Below, one piece after another: positions 42,411 through 53,216 of a DNA stretch of 64,000 nt; the first letter of the stretch is position 1, and each line of letters starts with the position of its first letter. The position numbers and the translations under genes are program-made. The notes beneath the pieces are model-generated. The model was not told the origin of the DNA. It was given only the letters and a program-made list of their open reading frames with translations, and ran no database searches. This stretch comes from Arthrobacter mangrovi (GTDB taxonomy: Bacteria; Actinomycetota; Actinomycetes; Actinomycetales; Micrococcaceae): the NCBI RefSeq assembly GCF_026011795.1, contig NZ_BRVS01000001.1, positions 310,001 to 374,000 on the forward strand. The letters are read 5' to 3'.

Positions 42411-42439
42411 TTGTCAGGTTGACCGGCCGCCCCTAGAAT
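42411..42439 (+). promoter_or_regulatory. Sigma70-type promoter
   Basis: TTGTCA (42411-42416) and TAGAAT (42434-42439) are separated by 17 bases. It would give a leader of about 160 bases before the oxidoreductase gene, including a 15-residue ORF at 42450-42497. Confidence 0.6.
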
Positions 42440-42449
42440 GGCGACCACC

Positions 42450-42497
42450 ATGAGCTCCGGCGCATTGCGCTGGACCGTGACCGGGCGGGGCACCTGA
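42450..42497 (+). CDS. Candidate 15-residue leader peptide
   Basis: ATG to TGA encodes MSSGALRWTVTGRGT, starting a few bases after the predicted transcription start. No homologue is recognised; it could regulate the downstream gene or be chance. Confidence 0.25.
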   Translation: MSSGALRWTVTGRGT

Positions 42498-42604
42498 GGA
42501 CCGCGGGCCCGATGGGGTGCACATCCGGCAGCGCCGACAACTGCGAGCGCCATTCACTGTTGGAGCAGGGGCGGCGGGCCCCTTGGCACGGAACGGGCAG
42601 ACCG

Positions 42605-44026
42605 ATGAACACAGGCCATTACGGGGAAGAGGACGGCGATATCGACCGCCTCCTGGCGGAACTCGACGAGCGGATCGCAGGCTCGGTGATCCGGCCGCAG
42701 GACCCGGGGTACGACGACGCCCGGGCGGTATGGAACGGCATGATCGACCTGCATCCTCGGGCCGTCGCCAGGGCCGGGGCGGTTTCCGATATCGACGCGG
42801 TCCTCGACGCGGCCAGGCGCAGCGGCCTGCCGCTGGCAGTGCGCGGGGGCGGGCACAACATCGCCGGGCACAGCAGTGTCGAGGGCGGCCTCGTCCTGGA
42901 CCTCGGCCCGCTGCGCAGCGTGGAGGTCGATGCGGAGCGCCGGCTGGTGACCGTGGGTCCCGGCGCGACGCTGAGGGACGTGGACGAGGCGACGGCTCCG
43001 TACGGTCTGGCCGTGCCGCTGGGAGTGATCAGCGCGACAGGCGTCGCCGGCCTGACCCTGGGCGGCGGGGTTGGCTGGCTGACCCGTTCCAACGGGCTGA
43101 GCCTGGACAACCTCGATTCGGCCGAGGTCGTCACCGCTTCCGGGGAGCACGTGCATGCGAGCGAGGAAGAGAACCCCGAGCTGTTCTGGGGGCTGCGCGG
43201 CGGGGGCGGGAACTTCGGCGTCGTTTCCTCCTTCACCTTCCGTGCCCGGCCGCTTCCGGCCGGGGTGCTGGGCGGAAACTTCTTCTACCGTCCGGAGCAC
43301 TGGAAGGGCGCGCTGGGTGCCTTCGACCGGTGGACGCAGGACCTGCCGGAGGAGATGAACCCGATTACGTCCTTCCTGGTCCTCCCGCCCGAGTTCGACA
43401 TGGGCGACGCCCCGTGGATGGTCGTCGGATTCGCCTGGTCGTCGGAGAACCACGAGCCCGGCCTCGAGCTCATCGAACGGCTGCGCCAGGACGCCCCTCC
43501 GGACGCCGAGGAGGTCGGTCCCGTCCCCTGGCTGGAGTGGCAGTCGGCGATGGACAGCCTCTTCCCCAAGGGCTCGCGCGGATACTGGAAGAACGTGTCA
43601 TTCTCTCGGCTGGACGAAGAAGCGATCGACGTCCTGGTCGGTTTCGCCTCCGAGGTGACGTGGGCCGGAACCGGGATCGACATCCACCACATGCAGGGTG
43701 CCTTCGGGCGCGTCCCTGAGGAGGCGACGGCCTTCCCCAACCGCGCGGCGAAGTACTGGCTGAATATCTACGGGTTCTGGCAGGACGCGGCGGAGGACGC
43801 GCGGCTGAGCGAGTTCGCCAGGAAGGCCCACGCAAGCATGCAGCCGTTCGCCGAGCACGGCCAGTACGTCAACTTCCTGGGCGCCGAACGCGGCCAGGAC
43901 ATGACGGAGGCGGCCCGCCAGGCCTACGGGCCGGCGACCTACGAGCGGCTGGTCGCGCTGAAGAACCGCTTCGACCCGGACAACCTTTTCCGGCTAAACC
44001 ACAACATCGTGCCGGCGCCCGCCTGA
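42605..44026 (+). CDS. FAD-binding oxidoreductase, berberine-bridge-enzyme type
   Basis: This 473-residue flavoenzyme has an FAD_binding_4 domain, with RGGGHNIAGHS carrying the His84 that binds FAD covalently. The second attachment Cys of bicovalent enzymes is absent (TGVAGLTLGGGVGWLTR). The C-terminal BBE motif is RFDPDNLFRLNHNI. Such enzymes oxidise sugars, alcohols or alkaloid-like substrates with oxygen. The ATG at 42605 begins the conserved part; an ATG at 42512 would add a Cys-containing polar extension. Confidence 0.87.
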   Translation: MNTGHYGEEDGDIDRLLAELDERIAGSVIRPQDPGYDDARAVWNGMIDLHPRAVARAGAVSDIDAVLDAARRSGLPLAVRGGGHNIAGHSSVEGGLVLDLGPLRSVEVDAERRLVTVGPGATLRDVDEATAPYGLAVPLGVISATGVAGLTLGGGVGWLTRSNGLSLDNLDSAEVVTASGEHVHASEEENPELFWGLRGGGGNFGVVSSFTFRARPLPAGVLGGNFFYRPEHWKGALGAFDRWTQDLPEEMNPITSFLVLPPEFDMGDAPWMVVGFAWSSENHEPGLELIERLRQDAPPDAEEVGPVPWLEWQSAMDSLFPKGSRGYWKNVSFSRLDEEAIDVLVGFASEVTWAGTGIDIHHMQGAFGRVPEEATAFPNRAAKYWLNIYGFWQDAAEDARLSEFARKAHASMQPFAEHGQYVNFLGAERGQDMTEAARQAYGPATYERLVALKNRFDPDNLFRLNHNIVPAPA

Positions 44027-44081
44027 GCCCCGTCGTCGTTCCCCTGGCGTCCGCTTGGCGCCAGGCCCGCGGCCACCGCCG

Positions 44082-44315
44082 CTACGCGCGCAGCAGCGCG
44101 TCCTTCTGCTGCCGGGACATGTCCGTGCGGCCGCCGCAGTTCGCGCAGACCGAGTAATACTTGCGGCCGGTCGTGAAGAGCGGGATGAAGAAGACCGTGA
44201 ACTTGCCGGCCTCCTCGATAATGCGGTGCGGCCCGTAGACCCCGCAGTAGGCGCAGGAACCGGGACGCATGGTCAGGACGCGGGGCCGCCGGGTGAATCC
44301 GAACAGGATGAACAA
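44082..44315 (-). CDS. Small zinc-ribbon protein
   Basis: This 77-residue protein has two Cys pairs (CAYC and CANC) forming a zinc ribbon around a hydrophobic KFTVFFIPLFTTGRKYYSVC stretch. The TTG start at 44315 is chosen because AAGGAG lies 5 bases upstream and the product then begins at the conserved FILFGF. Function unknown. Confidence 0.75.
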   Translation of the reverse strand: MFILFGFTRRPRVLTMRPGSCAYCGVYGPHRIIEEAGKFTVFFIPLFTTGRKYYSVCANCGGRTDMSRQQKDALLRA

Positions 44316-44347
44316 ACGCTGCTCCTTGCTGGGCGGCAGGAAAAGGA

Positions 44348-44390
44348 CCGGCCCGGCACCCCCCAAACAATCTGGTTCGTGCCGGGCCGG
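44348..44390 (-). terminator. Stem-loop terminator between two small genes
   Basis: Twelve bases (44348-44359) pair perfectly with 44379-44390 around a 19-base loop. It lies after the stop of the 72-residue protein on the minus strand. Confidence 0.6.
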
Positions 44391-44411
44391 AGTCTGGAAA
44401 AGGCCTGCGGG

Positions 44412-44630
44412 TCAGAGACCGAACTTGTCCCCCATGCCGCCAAGCTTGTCGCCCAGGCCGCCGGGGAGCTTGCTGAGCAGGTCGTTGACGTCGATGCCCA
44501 GGTTCGATAGCAGGCCCGAGTCGCGCTCCGTGTCCACCTGGTCCGGCAACTGCTGGTCCGCCTGATCCGCCTTGTTGGTGTCGCCGGTCGACCTCAGGAG
44601 GTCAAGGATCTGCTGCTTGTCGATCTGCAT
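44412..44630 (-). CDS. Small conserved-looking protein, unknown function
   Basis: This 72-residue protein has an N-terminal helical part (QIDKQQILDLLRSTGDTNKAD) and a Gly/Leu-rich tail (DVNDLLSKLPGGLGDKLGG). AAGGAG lies 7 bases upstream of the ATG. I do not recognise a named family with certainty; similar short DKQQILDLL proteins are common in actinobacteria. Confidence 0.65.
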   Translation of the reverse strand: MQIDKQQILDLLRSTGDTNKADQADQQLPDQVDTERDSGLLSNLGIDVNDLLSKLPGGLGDKLGGMGDKFGL

Positions 44631-44742
44631 TACGCGCTCCTTATGCATCAGATGATCAGGACGCTTACTACTCTGGCGAGGGCGGCGGCGGATGACAACC
44701 CCTTTGGCCAACTCCGGCAGCCCTGAACCGCTAAAAGGGCGC

Positions 44743-45759
44743 TCAGGCCTTGGCCACCACGTGCTCGCGCAGGGCGGGCATAATGGTTTCGCCGTAGACC
44801 CGCAGCGTCTCTTCCTTGTTGTCGTGCTGCAGGTAGCCGGCGAACTGGGTCACGCCGAGGGCCTTGAGCTTCTCCAGCTTCTCGATGTGCTGCTCCGCGG
44901 TGCCGAGCACGCAGAACCGGTCGACGATCTCGTCCGGGACAAACAGCGTGTGCACGTTCCCGGCGCGGCCGTGCTCGTTGTAGTCGTAGTCCTGGCGGCC
45001 GGCGATGTAGTCGGTGAGGGCATGCGGCACGGCGGAGTCCGTGCCGTACTTGGCCACGATGTCCGCCACGTGGTTGCCGACCATGCCGCCGAACCACCGG
45101 CACTGGTCCCGCATGTGTGCCACGTCCGAGCCCACGTACATGGGCGCGGCGACGCAGAACTTGACGGCCATCGGATCGCGGCCGGCGTTGGCCGCGGCCG
45201 TGCGGACCGTCTGGATCATCCATTCGGCGATGTCCACGTCGGCCAGCTGCAGGATGAAGCCGTCCCCCACCTCGCCCGCGAGCTTCAGCGCCATGGGGCC
45301 GTAGGCGGCGACCCAGACCTCCAGCCGGGACCCCTTGCTCCAGGGGAACTGGAGGGTGGCCCCCTTGTACTCGACCGGGCGTGAGTTGCCCAGCTCGCGG
45401 ATCACGTGGATGGCCTCGCGCAGGGTCTTCAGGGTGGTCGGCGCGCCGTTGGTCACGCGCACCGCCGAGTCGCCGCGGCCCACCCCGCAGACCGTCCGGT
45501 TGCCGTACATCTCGTTCAGGGTGGCGAAGGTCGACGCCGTGACGGTCCAGTCCCGCGTGGCGGGGTTTGTGACCATCGGCCCCACCTTGATGGTCCGTGT
45601 CTCGGCGAGGATCCGGCTGTGGATGACGTAGGGCTCCTGCCAGAGCAGGTGCGAATCGAACGTCCAGACGTAGTCGAACCCGTGCTCCTCGGCCCTCTTC
45701 GCGAGCGCTACCGTGCGGGCGGCCGGCGGGTCGCACTGGAGTACCGTTCCGAATTCCAT
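44743..45759 (-). CDS. LLM-class flavin/F420-dependent oxidoreductase
   Basis: This 338-residue TIM-barrel protein of the luciferase-like superfamily has KRAEEHGFDYVWTFDSHLLW near the N-terminus and GVGRGDSAVRVT and VWVAAYGPMALKLAGEVGDGFILQ in the core. It follows a dihydropyrimidinase and a nitrilase, as do members of a subgroup linked to hydantoin/pyrimidine breakdown. Whether it uses F420H2 or FMNH2 is not clear; the F420 genes next door make F420 possible. Confidence 0.83.
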   Translation of the reverse strand: MEFGTVLQCDPPAARTVALAKRAEEHGFDYVWTFDSHLLWQEPYVIHSRILAETRTIKVGPMVTNPATRDWTVTASTFATLNEMYGNRTVCGVGRGDSAVRVTNGAPTTLKTLREAIHVIRELGNSRPVEYKGATLQFPWSKGSRLEVWVAAYGPMALKLAGEVGDGFILQLADVDIAEWMIQTVRTAAANAGRDPMAVKFCVAAPMYVGSDVAHMRDQCRWFGGMVGNHVADIVAKYGTDSAVPHALTDYIAGRQDYDYNEHGRAGNVHTLFVPDEIVDRFCVLGTAEQHIEKLEKLKALGVTQFAGYLQHDNKEETLRVYGETIMPALREHVVAKA

Positions 45760-45769
45760 TCACTCGCTC

Positions 45770-47191
45770 CTAGATCAGGTACTGGCTGGGATCACGCCGC
45801 AGGAACCGGCCGTGCGTCTTGCTGCCCAGGTACTGGTCGCCGTCGACGATGACCCGCCCGCGGGACAGGACGGTGTCCACGTGGCCGTCGATCTCGAACC
45901 CTTCCCAGGCGGAATAGTCCATGTTCATGTGGTGGGTCTTCTCCAGGCCGATGGAGGTGTGTCCCGCGGGGTCGTAGATAACGACGTCGGCATCGGCTCC
46001 CGGGGTAATGGCACCTTTCCTGCCGTACATCCCGAACATGCGCGCCGGCGTCGTACTGGTGATCTCCACCCAGCGCTCCAGCGAGATCCTGCCGTCCACC
46101 ACGCCCTGGTACAGCAGGTTCATCCGGTGCTCCACCCCGCCGATGCCGTTGGGGATCTTGGAGAAGTCCCCCACGCCCATGTCCTTCTGGCCCTTCATGC
46201 AGAACGGGCAGTGGTCCGTGGACACCATCTGGAGTTCGTTGGTGCGCAGCGCCTGCCACATGTGGTCCTGGTGGTGCTCCTGCTTGGAGCGCAGCGGCGT
46301 GGAGCAGACCCATTTGGCGCCCTCGAAGCCCGGGGCGCCGAGCTGGTCCTCCAGCGACAGGTACAGGTACTGCGGGCAGGTTTCCCCAAAGACGTTCTGG
46401 CCGTTGCTCCGGGCGGCGGCCAGCTGCGCGACGGCCTGTTTGGCGGAGACGTGGACGACGTAGAGCGGGGCGCCGGTGAGGTTGGCCAGCATGATGGCCC
46501 GGTGGGTGGCCTCCTCCTCCATCTGCCAGGCGCGCGCGACCCCGTGGTAGTACGGATCCGTCTTGCCCTGCGCGAGCAGTTCGGCGACCATCGCATCGAT
46601 GGCGGGGCCGTTCTCGGCATGCATCATGGTCATCAGGCCGGTGTCCGCCCCGACGCGCATGGCCTTGTAGATCTGGGCGTCGTCGCTGTAGAAGACGCCC
46701 GGGTAGGCCATGAACATCTTGTAGCTGGAGACCCCCTCGCCGATCAGGCCCTCCATGGCCTTGAGCGAATCGTCGTTGACGTCGCCGATGATCTGGTGGA
46801 AGCCGTAGTCGATGGCGCACTCGCCGTCGGCCTTCTCGTGCCAGGACTGCAGCGCGTCCATCACGCGCTCACCATACTTCTGGATCGCGAAGTCCACGAT
46901 CGTCGTCGTACCGCCCCAGGCCGCCGCCCGGGTTCCGGTCTCGAAGGTGTCGCTGGCCTCGGTGCCGCCGAAGGGCATCTGCATGTGGGTGTGTGCGTCG
47001 ATGCCGCCGGGGATGACGTACTTGCCGGCGGCATCGAGCACCGTGTCCACGGAGGACTTCAGGTCGTGGCCCAGCAGGGCGGACCCGGGGGCCAGCACGG
47101 CGGCGATCGTTTCGCCGTCGATCAGGACGTCGGCTTCCGCGCGGCCGGTGGAGCTGACCACGGTGCCGCCGGTAATCAGGGTTGTTGGCAT
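45770..47191 (-). CDS. Dihydropyrimidinase / hydantoinase
   Basis: This 473-residue cyclic amidohydrolase opens dihydropyrimidine or hydantoin rings. The dinuclear zinc site is visible: His67 and His69 (DAHTHM), bridging carboxylated Lys158 (SSYKMFMAYP), downstream His residues (HAENG and VVHVSAKQ) and the catalytic Asp of VSTDHCPF. It lies between the LLM oxidoreductase and the nitrilase gene on one strand, as expected for the reductive pyrimidine pathway. Confidence 0.9.
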   Translation of the reverse strand: MPTTLITGGTVVSSTGRAEADVLIDGETIAAVLAPGSALLGHDLKSSVDTVLDAAGKYVIPGGIDAHTHMQMPFGGTEASDTFETGTRAAAWGGTTTIVDFAIQKYGERVMDALQSWHEKADGECAIDYGFHQIIGDVNDDSLKAMEGLIGEGVSSYKMFMAYPGVFYSDDAQIYKAMRVGADTGLMTMMHAENGPAIDAMVAELLAQGKTDPYYHGVARAWQMEEEATHRAIMLANLTGAPLYVVHVSAKQAVAQLAAARSNGQNVFGETCPQYLYLSLEDQLGAPGFEGAKWVCSTPLRSKQEHHQDHMWQALRTNELQMVSTDHCPFCMKGQKDMGVGDFSKIPNGIGGVEHRMNLLYQGVVDGRISLERWVEITSTTPARMFGMYGRKGAITPGADADVVIYDPAGHTSIGLEKTHHMNMDYSAWEGFEIDGHVDTVLSRGRVIVDGDQYLGSKTHGRFLRRDPSQYLI

Positions 47192-47248
47192 GGCTGCTCC
47201 TCCTGCCGCTCGGTCCTCTGCTGGCTGCCGTGCTGGTTACGGTGCTGG

Positions 47249-48097
47249 TTATGGTGCGACGATCGGCCCGTACGCATCCGGGCGGCGGTCGCGGTAGAAC
47301 TGCCAGTTGTTGCGCGCGGTCCGGACCAGCTCCATGTCCAGGTCGCGGATCAGCAGTTCCTCCTGCGTGCCGCTGCCCAGCTCGCCGACGTAGTTGCCCT
47401 GCGGGTCCGCCACGTAGGAGGTGCCGTAGAAGTTCACCGCCTCGTCCCCGAACTCGTTGGCCTCGGAGCCGACCCGGTTGGGCACCACCACGTAGTAGCC
47501 GTTCGCCGCCGCGGCGGTGGGCTGCTCCAGCTCCCACAGGCGGTTGGAGAGTCCGGGCTTGGAGGCATTCGGGTTGAACACCAGCTGCGCGCCGTTGAGG
47601 CCGAGGACGCGCCAGCTCTCCGGGAAGTGCCGGTCGTAGCATATGTTCAGGCCGACCTTGCCCACGGCGGTGTCGAAGACCGGCCAGCCGAGGTTGCCGG
47701 GCCGGAAGTAGAACTTCTCCCAGAACTTGTCCACATGCGGCAGGTGGTTCTTGCGGTACTTGCCGAGGTAGCTGCCGTCCGCGTCGATCACCGCGGCGGT
47801 GTTGTAGTAGATCCCGGGCTGCTCCTCCTCATAGACGGGGAGGATGATGACGATGTGGTGCTCGGCCGCGAGCGCCGAGAAGCGCTCGGTCAGCGGCCCC
47901 GGCACCTGCTGCGCGAAGTCGTAGTACTTGCGGTCCTGGACGATGCCGAAGTACGGCCCGTGGAAGAGTTCCTGGAAGCAGATCACCTGCGCGCCCTCGG
48001 CCGCGGCCTTGCGGACGAAGTCCTCGTGCTTGCGGACCATGGACTCTTCGTCCCCGGTCCAGGTGGTCTGCGTGAGTGCCGCCCTAACGATGGTCAT
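47249..48097 (-). CDS. Nitrilase-superfamily amidohydrolase, probable beta-ureidopropionase
   Basis: This 282-residue enzyme has the Glu-Lys-Cys triad: Glu43 (FQELFHGPYF), Lys116 (YRKNHLPH) and Cys153 (NICYDRHFPES). These surroundings are typical of N-carbamoyl-beta-alanine amidohydrolase. It would release beta-amino acid, CO2 and ammonia from the product of the dihydropyrimidinase. GGAGG lies 7 bases upstream of the ATG at 48097; a longer frame upstream overlaps the divergent gene. Confidence 0.88.
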   Translation of the reverse strand: MTIVRAALTQTTWTGDEESMVRKHEDFVRKAAAEGAQVICFQELFHGPYFGIVQDRKYYDFAQQVPGPLTERFSALAAEHHIVIILPVYEEEQPGIYYNTAAVIDADGSYLGKYRKNHLPHVDKFWEKFYFRPGNLGWPVFDTAVGKVGLNICYDRHFPESWRVLGLNGAQLVFNPNASKPGLSNRLWELEQPTAAAANGYYVVVPNRVGSEANEFGDEAVNFYGTSYVADPQGNYVGELGSGTQEELLIRDLDMELVRTARNNWQFYRDRRPDAYGPIVAP

Positions 48098-48231
48098 CGA
48101 CTGCCTCCGATATCCGGTCCTGCGCGCACAAGAACGCGTGCATCGATTCGTGCCTGAAACATTAGCCCCGCAAGGCTGGGAAAACCATGGCCAGGCGGCT
48201 TGGATCCTCGCACTGCGCCCGTTCGCGCGCC

Positions 48232-48395
48232 TATACTCTGTGCCAGACCCGCCGGTTGCGTATGGCCGGCTCCCGCGGCCTGGATTTAGGCCGCCGGTCA
48301 CCGGCCGCTGCCGGTTCCTTGCAGAAAGCCCGGTGCCGTTTCCGGATCCTGTCCAACCGTTTCCGGACCGCCGCCGGCTGACGAACCGAGGTCCC
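48232..48395 (+). promoter_or_regulatory. Promoter and structured leader of the F420-0 transporter operon
   Basis: TATACT at 48232-48237 is the best -10 box, giving a leader of about 150 bases. It contains a perfect 7-base stem with a 6-base loop (48275-48294) and an 11-base direct repeat, CCGTTTCCGGA, at 48336-48346 and 48357-48367. No cobalamin-riboswitch box is seen. The leader may be regulatory. Confidence 0.4.
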
Positions 48396-49439
48396 ATGCG
48401 CACTCCCGCCGTTTTCCTCCGGAGCCTCCCCGTCCTGGCCGCTGCCTCCCTGCTGCTCAGCGGGTGCGGCGGTCCCGCCCCGGCCGGCGCCGGACCTGAC
48501 CCGGCGGCAGCCGGATACCCGACCGATACTACGACCGCACCCGACGGCGGCGCGGCGGGTTCGCCGTCGGGCTTTCCATTCACGGTGGACAACTGCGGGA
48601 CCAAGGTGACGGTCAGCGCCCCGCCCGAGCGGGTGGTCACGATCAAGTCCACGAGCACGGAACTGCTGCTCGCCCTCGGACTGGGCGACCGGATCGTGGG
48701 AACGGCCTTCGCGGACGGTCCCGTGCCGGAACAGTGGCGGCAGGATCTCCCGGTGATCTCCGAACAGCTCCCCGCCCGGGAACCCGTGCTGGCGCTGGAG
48801 CCGGACTTCGTCTACGCCGGCTGGGAATCGAATTTCTCCGCCGACGGTGCCGGCGAGCGCGCGTCGCTGGGCAAGCTGGGCATCAACACCTACGTCTCCC
48901 CCGCGGCCTGCCGGGAGCCGGGCTACCAGCCGGATCCGCTGACCTTCGACGGGCTCTTCGCGGACATCCAGGAGGCCGGCCGGATCTTCGGCGCCGGCGC
49001 CCGGGCGGACCGGCTCGTCGCCGAACAGCGCAGGCAGCTCGACGCCGTCGTGCCCGACGGCAAGGGGCTGTCCGCGCTCTGGTACAGCTCGGGCTCCGAC
49101 ACCCCGTATGTCGGCGGCGGCACCGGCGCTCCGCAGCTGGTGATGGAGGCGGCGGGGCTGCGGAACATCGCTGCCGACGTGGACCAGGCCTGGTCGCCGC
49201 TGTCATGGGAAGCCGTCGCGGACCGGAACCCGGACGTGATCGTGTTGGTGGATTCGAGCTGGAGCAGCGTGAAGAAGAAGATCGGCGTGCTGGAGCAGCA
49301 TCCGGTGATCTCGCGGCTGGACGCGGTCAAGGAGGGCCGGTACCTGGTGGTGCCGTTCGCCGCCTCCGAGGCCGGGATCCGCAGCGTCGAAACGGTCCAG
49401 TCGCTGGCGGACCAGCTGGCGAAGCTGGAGGCACCATGA
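48396..49439 (+). CDS. Putative F420-0 ABC transporter binding lipoprotein
   Basis: This 347-residue protein has a lipoprotein signal (lipobox LLSGC) and a TroA/BtuF-type binding fold (PPERVVTIKSTSTELLLALGLGDRIVGTAF ... DFVYAGWESNFS). It forms a three-gene cassette with a FecCD permease and an ATPase. Sequence and neighbours match the actinobacterial cassette that has been proposed, on genome context, to import F420-0. A ferric siderophore or vitamin B12 ligand is the alternative, but cofE and an F420-dependent enzyme lie next to it. Confidence 0.78.
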   Translation: MRTPAVFLRSLPVLAAASLLLSGCGGPAPAGAGPDPAAAGYPTDTTTAPDGGAAGSPSGFPFTVDNCGTKVTVSAPPERVVTIKSTSTELLLALGLGDRIVGTAFADGPVPEQWRQDLPVISEQLPAREPVLALEPDFVYAGWESNFSADGAGERASLGKLGINTYVSPAACREPGYQPDPLTFDGLFADIQEAGRIFGAGARADRLVAEQRRQLDAVVPDGKGLSALWYSSGSDTPYVGGGTGAPQLVMEAAGLRNIAADVDQAWSPLSWEAVADRNPDVIVLVDSSWSSVKKKIGVLEQHPVISRLDAVKEGRYLVVPFAASEAGIRSVETVQSLADQLAKLEAP

Positions 49440-50517
49440 GCCTGCGAGAGCACAGCAGGCAGGAAACAACGACGGCGGCGTCCGGCTCCGCGGCCAAGGC
49501 ACCGGGATCGGGGGTGCTGTGGAGCCTGGTCCTGCTGGCCGCGCTGGCGGCCTCGGTGCTGGCGGCCGTCTCGTTCGGACCGGCCGGCATCTCGCCGCCG
49601 CAGGTCCTCTCTTCCGTCCTCCGGCATCTGGGGCTCGGGACTGAGCCCTTCGGTGCCGCCGCCCTGACGCCGATCCAGGACGCCATCGTCTGGGAGCTGC
49701 GGCTGCCACGGCTGCTCACCGCGGCGCTTGTCGGAGCCGGCCTGGCCGTCAGCGGCGCGGTCATGCAGGCGCTCACGCGGAATCCGCTGGCCGATCCGTA
49801 CCTGCTCGGGCTGAGCTCCGGGGCGTCGCTCGGCGCCGTCGCGGTCCTCCTGCTGGGTGCCGCCGTGCTGCTGCCGGTGGCGGCCTTCGCCGGCGCGATG
49901 ACGGCGATGGTGCTCACCCTCGGGCTGGCCTCGGCCCTCGGCGTCATCACGCCGACCCGCACCGTGCTCGCCGGGCTGGCCGTCTCAGCGCTGGCCGCCG
50001 CGCTGACGTCCTTCATCATCTTCTTCTCCGCGCAAGGCGACTCCTACCGCGAGGTGCTCAGCTGGATGATGGGCTCGCTATCCGCCGCCAGCTGGAGCTC
50101 GGTCGCGGTCGCCGGCATCGCCTTCGCGGCGGCGGGGCTGCCGGTGCTGCTGGCCGGCCGGATCCTCGACGGCTTCGCCTTCGGCGACACGGCGGCGGCG
50201 GTCCTCGGGCTCAACGTCAGCGCCGTCCGCTGGCTCCTGCTGGGCGGAACGGCGGTGCTCACCGGGGCCATGGTCTCGGTCAGCGGCTGCATCGGATTCG
50301 TCGGCCTGGTCCTGCCGCACGCCGTCCGGCTGCTGACCGGCGCACGTCACCGCGCCCTGCTGCCGCTGAGCGCCCTGGCCGGGGCCGTCTTCATGGTCTG
50401 GGCGGACACGCTGGCCAGGACGCTGTTCGACCCGCGGGAAATCCCCGTCGGCATCATCACCGCCCTGCTCGGGGCCCCCGTCTTCATCGCCATGCTCTGG
50501 CACAGGAGGGACGCGGC

Positions 50518-50521
<4 letters not shown>
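49436..50521 (+). CDS. Putative F420-0 ABC transporter permease (FecCD family)
   Basis: This 361-residue protein has about nine to ten membrane helices. RLPRLLTAALVGAGLAVSGAVMQALTRNPLADPYLLGLSSGA is the FecCD/BtuC signature, and SGCIGFVGLVLPHAVRLLTG is the coupling region. It starts on the last base overlap of the binding-protein stop (ATGA), and the ATPase starts the same way after it. Confidence 0.88.
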
Positions 50522-51360
<839 letters not shown>

Positions 51361-52165
51361 CCCTGCCGGAAGCCTTCCCGCCGGCCCGCCTCGAATCCTT
51401 CCTGGCGGCCCGCCTCCATCGCCTCGGCCGTGCCGAGGCGGAACATGTCCTGCTCTGCGGAGCGGATGAGCGCAGCCGCACCCGCTTCCCCGGGGTTCGC
51501 ACCGCCGTCGTTGTCCACAGCCGTGACCAGCACGCCCAGCCCGCGCACCACCGCCACGGGGCAGCCGCTGGTCTTGCCCTTGACCAGGTCCGCGGCGGAC
51601 GCGATCTCGTCCGCGACGGCCGTGACCGTAGCATTCAGCCGCCGGCCGGCGCTGTCCACGGAACCGCGCAGGTCCGCCAGCGGCGCCAGCCCGGCGACGC
51701 CGATCGCGGCGTCCGTCTGCCCGTTCCGCCACGGCCTGCCGAGGGTATCCGTAATGACGACGCCGACGTTCACACCGCAGCGCCGGCGCAGTTCCGCGCG
51801 GAGTGCGCGGGCGGTGGCGTCCGGGTCCAGCGGCAGCAGCAGGACGGTGCCCTCCGGCGTATTGCTGGCATCCACGCCGGCCGCGGCCGAGACGATGCCC
51901 AGCCGGTTCTCCACGATGCGGGTCGCACCGTCCTCATGCGCCCGCGTCGCCACGACCCGGACCGTCTCCGCGGTGATCGCCTCCTCCCGGTCCGCCGCCG
52001 GCAGCAGGCGGCCCTCGGCCTTGGACACGATCTTGGACGTCACGGCCAGGATGTCGCCGTCCTCCAGGTACCCGCCCGCGGCCGCCTCGATGATCGCGGC
52101 CAGGTCGTCGCCGGCGGTGATTTCGCCAATCCCCTCGACCGCGAAGACCGACAGCGCGCGCGGGC

Positions 52166-53170
52166 TCATCGGGTCAGCGCCGGGATCACGTTGGCGCCGA
52201 AAACCTCGATCCACTCGCGCTGGTTGCGGCCCACGTTGTGCAGGTAGATCCGGTCGAAGCCCAGGTCGGCGAACTTCTGGATGGCGGCGCGGTGCACGTC
52301 CGGGTCTTCGGAGATGACCATCCGGCCTTCGAAGTCCTCGGGACGGACCAGCTTGGCCATCTGCTCCAGCTCGAAGGGCGAGCGGATGTCCGCCTTGGGG
52401 AACTTCATGCCGCCGTTGGGCCACTCGGTCATCGCGTTGGACAGCGCTTCCTCGTACGTCGAGGCCCAGCTCAGGTGCAGCTGGAGCACCTTCGGCATGC
52501 CGGACGGGTCCTTGCCCGCTTCCTTGGCTCCGGCGTCGAACCGGTCGAAGAGCATGGCCACCTTGTCCAGCGGCGCCCCCACGGTGATCAGCCCGCCTGC
52601 ATGCTTGCCCGCGCGCTTGGCGGTGACCGGGCCCGCGGTGGCCACCAGGATCTCCGGCGGCACCTCGGGCATGGTCCACAGCCTCGTCGACTCCAGCTTG
52701 TAGTAGGTGCCGCTGTGCCGGACGTCCTTGCCCGCCAGCGAGCCGGCGAAGAGCTTGTTGATGATCTCGATCGCCTCGAACATCCGGTTGATCCGCTCCG
52801 GCGGCTCCGGCCAGTACTGCGCCACGATGTGCTCGTTCAGCGCCTCGCCGGAGCCCAGCCCCAGCCAGTGCCGGCCCGGATACATGGCGGCGAGGGTAGC
52901 CGAGGCCTGCGCGACCATCGCCGGGTGCCAGCGGAAACTCGGGCAGGTCACGCCCGGCCCGATGTCCCCCGTGATCCGCTCCCCCAGGGCGGTGAGCACG
53001 TTCCAGACGAAGGCCGACTCGCCCTGCGCCGGCACCCAGGGCTGGAAGTGGTCCGCCGCCATGACGCCGGAGAAGCCGTTCCGCTCCGCATGCTCGGACA
53101 GCGCCACCGCCTCGGTGGGGTGGAACTGCTCAAGCATGGCCGCGTAGCCGACGGTCAGTGACTTTGCCAT
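52166..53170 (-). CDS. F420-dependent oxidoreductase, glucose-6-phosphate dehydrogenase (FGD) family
   Basis: This 334-residue LLM-fold enzyme retains the key residues of mycobacterial FGD: His41 and Trp45 in ADHFQPW and Glu109 in [11 protein letters not shown] oxidises glucose-6-phosphate and makes F420H2. Enzymes of this family with other alcohol substrates exist, so the sugar is not certain. It is cotranscribed with cofE, which supports use of F420. Confidence 0.87.
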   Translation of the reverse strand: MAKSLTVGYAAMLEQFHPTEAVALSEHAERNGFSGVMAADHFQPWVPAQGESAFVWNVLTALGERITGDIGPGVTCPSFRWHPAMVAQASATLAAMYPGRHWLGLGSGEALNEHIVAQYWPEPPERINRMFEAIEIINKLFAGSLAGKDVRHSGTYYKLESTRLWTMPEVPPEILVATAGPVTAKRAGKHAGGLITVGAPLDKVAMLFDRFDAGAKEAGKDPSGMPKVLQLHLSWASTYEEALSNAMTEWPNGGMKFPKADIRSPFELEQMAKLVRPEDFEGRMVISEDPDVHRAAIQKFADLGFDRIYLHNVGRNQREWIEVFGANVIPALTR

Positions 53171-53216
53171 GACGGCATGATTCCACCCGGGGGTTGGGGA
53201 AACAATAGTGCCGCTG

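Noticed and set aside
48238..48395. Cobalamin riboswitch before a FecCD-type importer
   Set aside because: The conserved B12 box and its core helices are not seen; neighbours point to F420.
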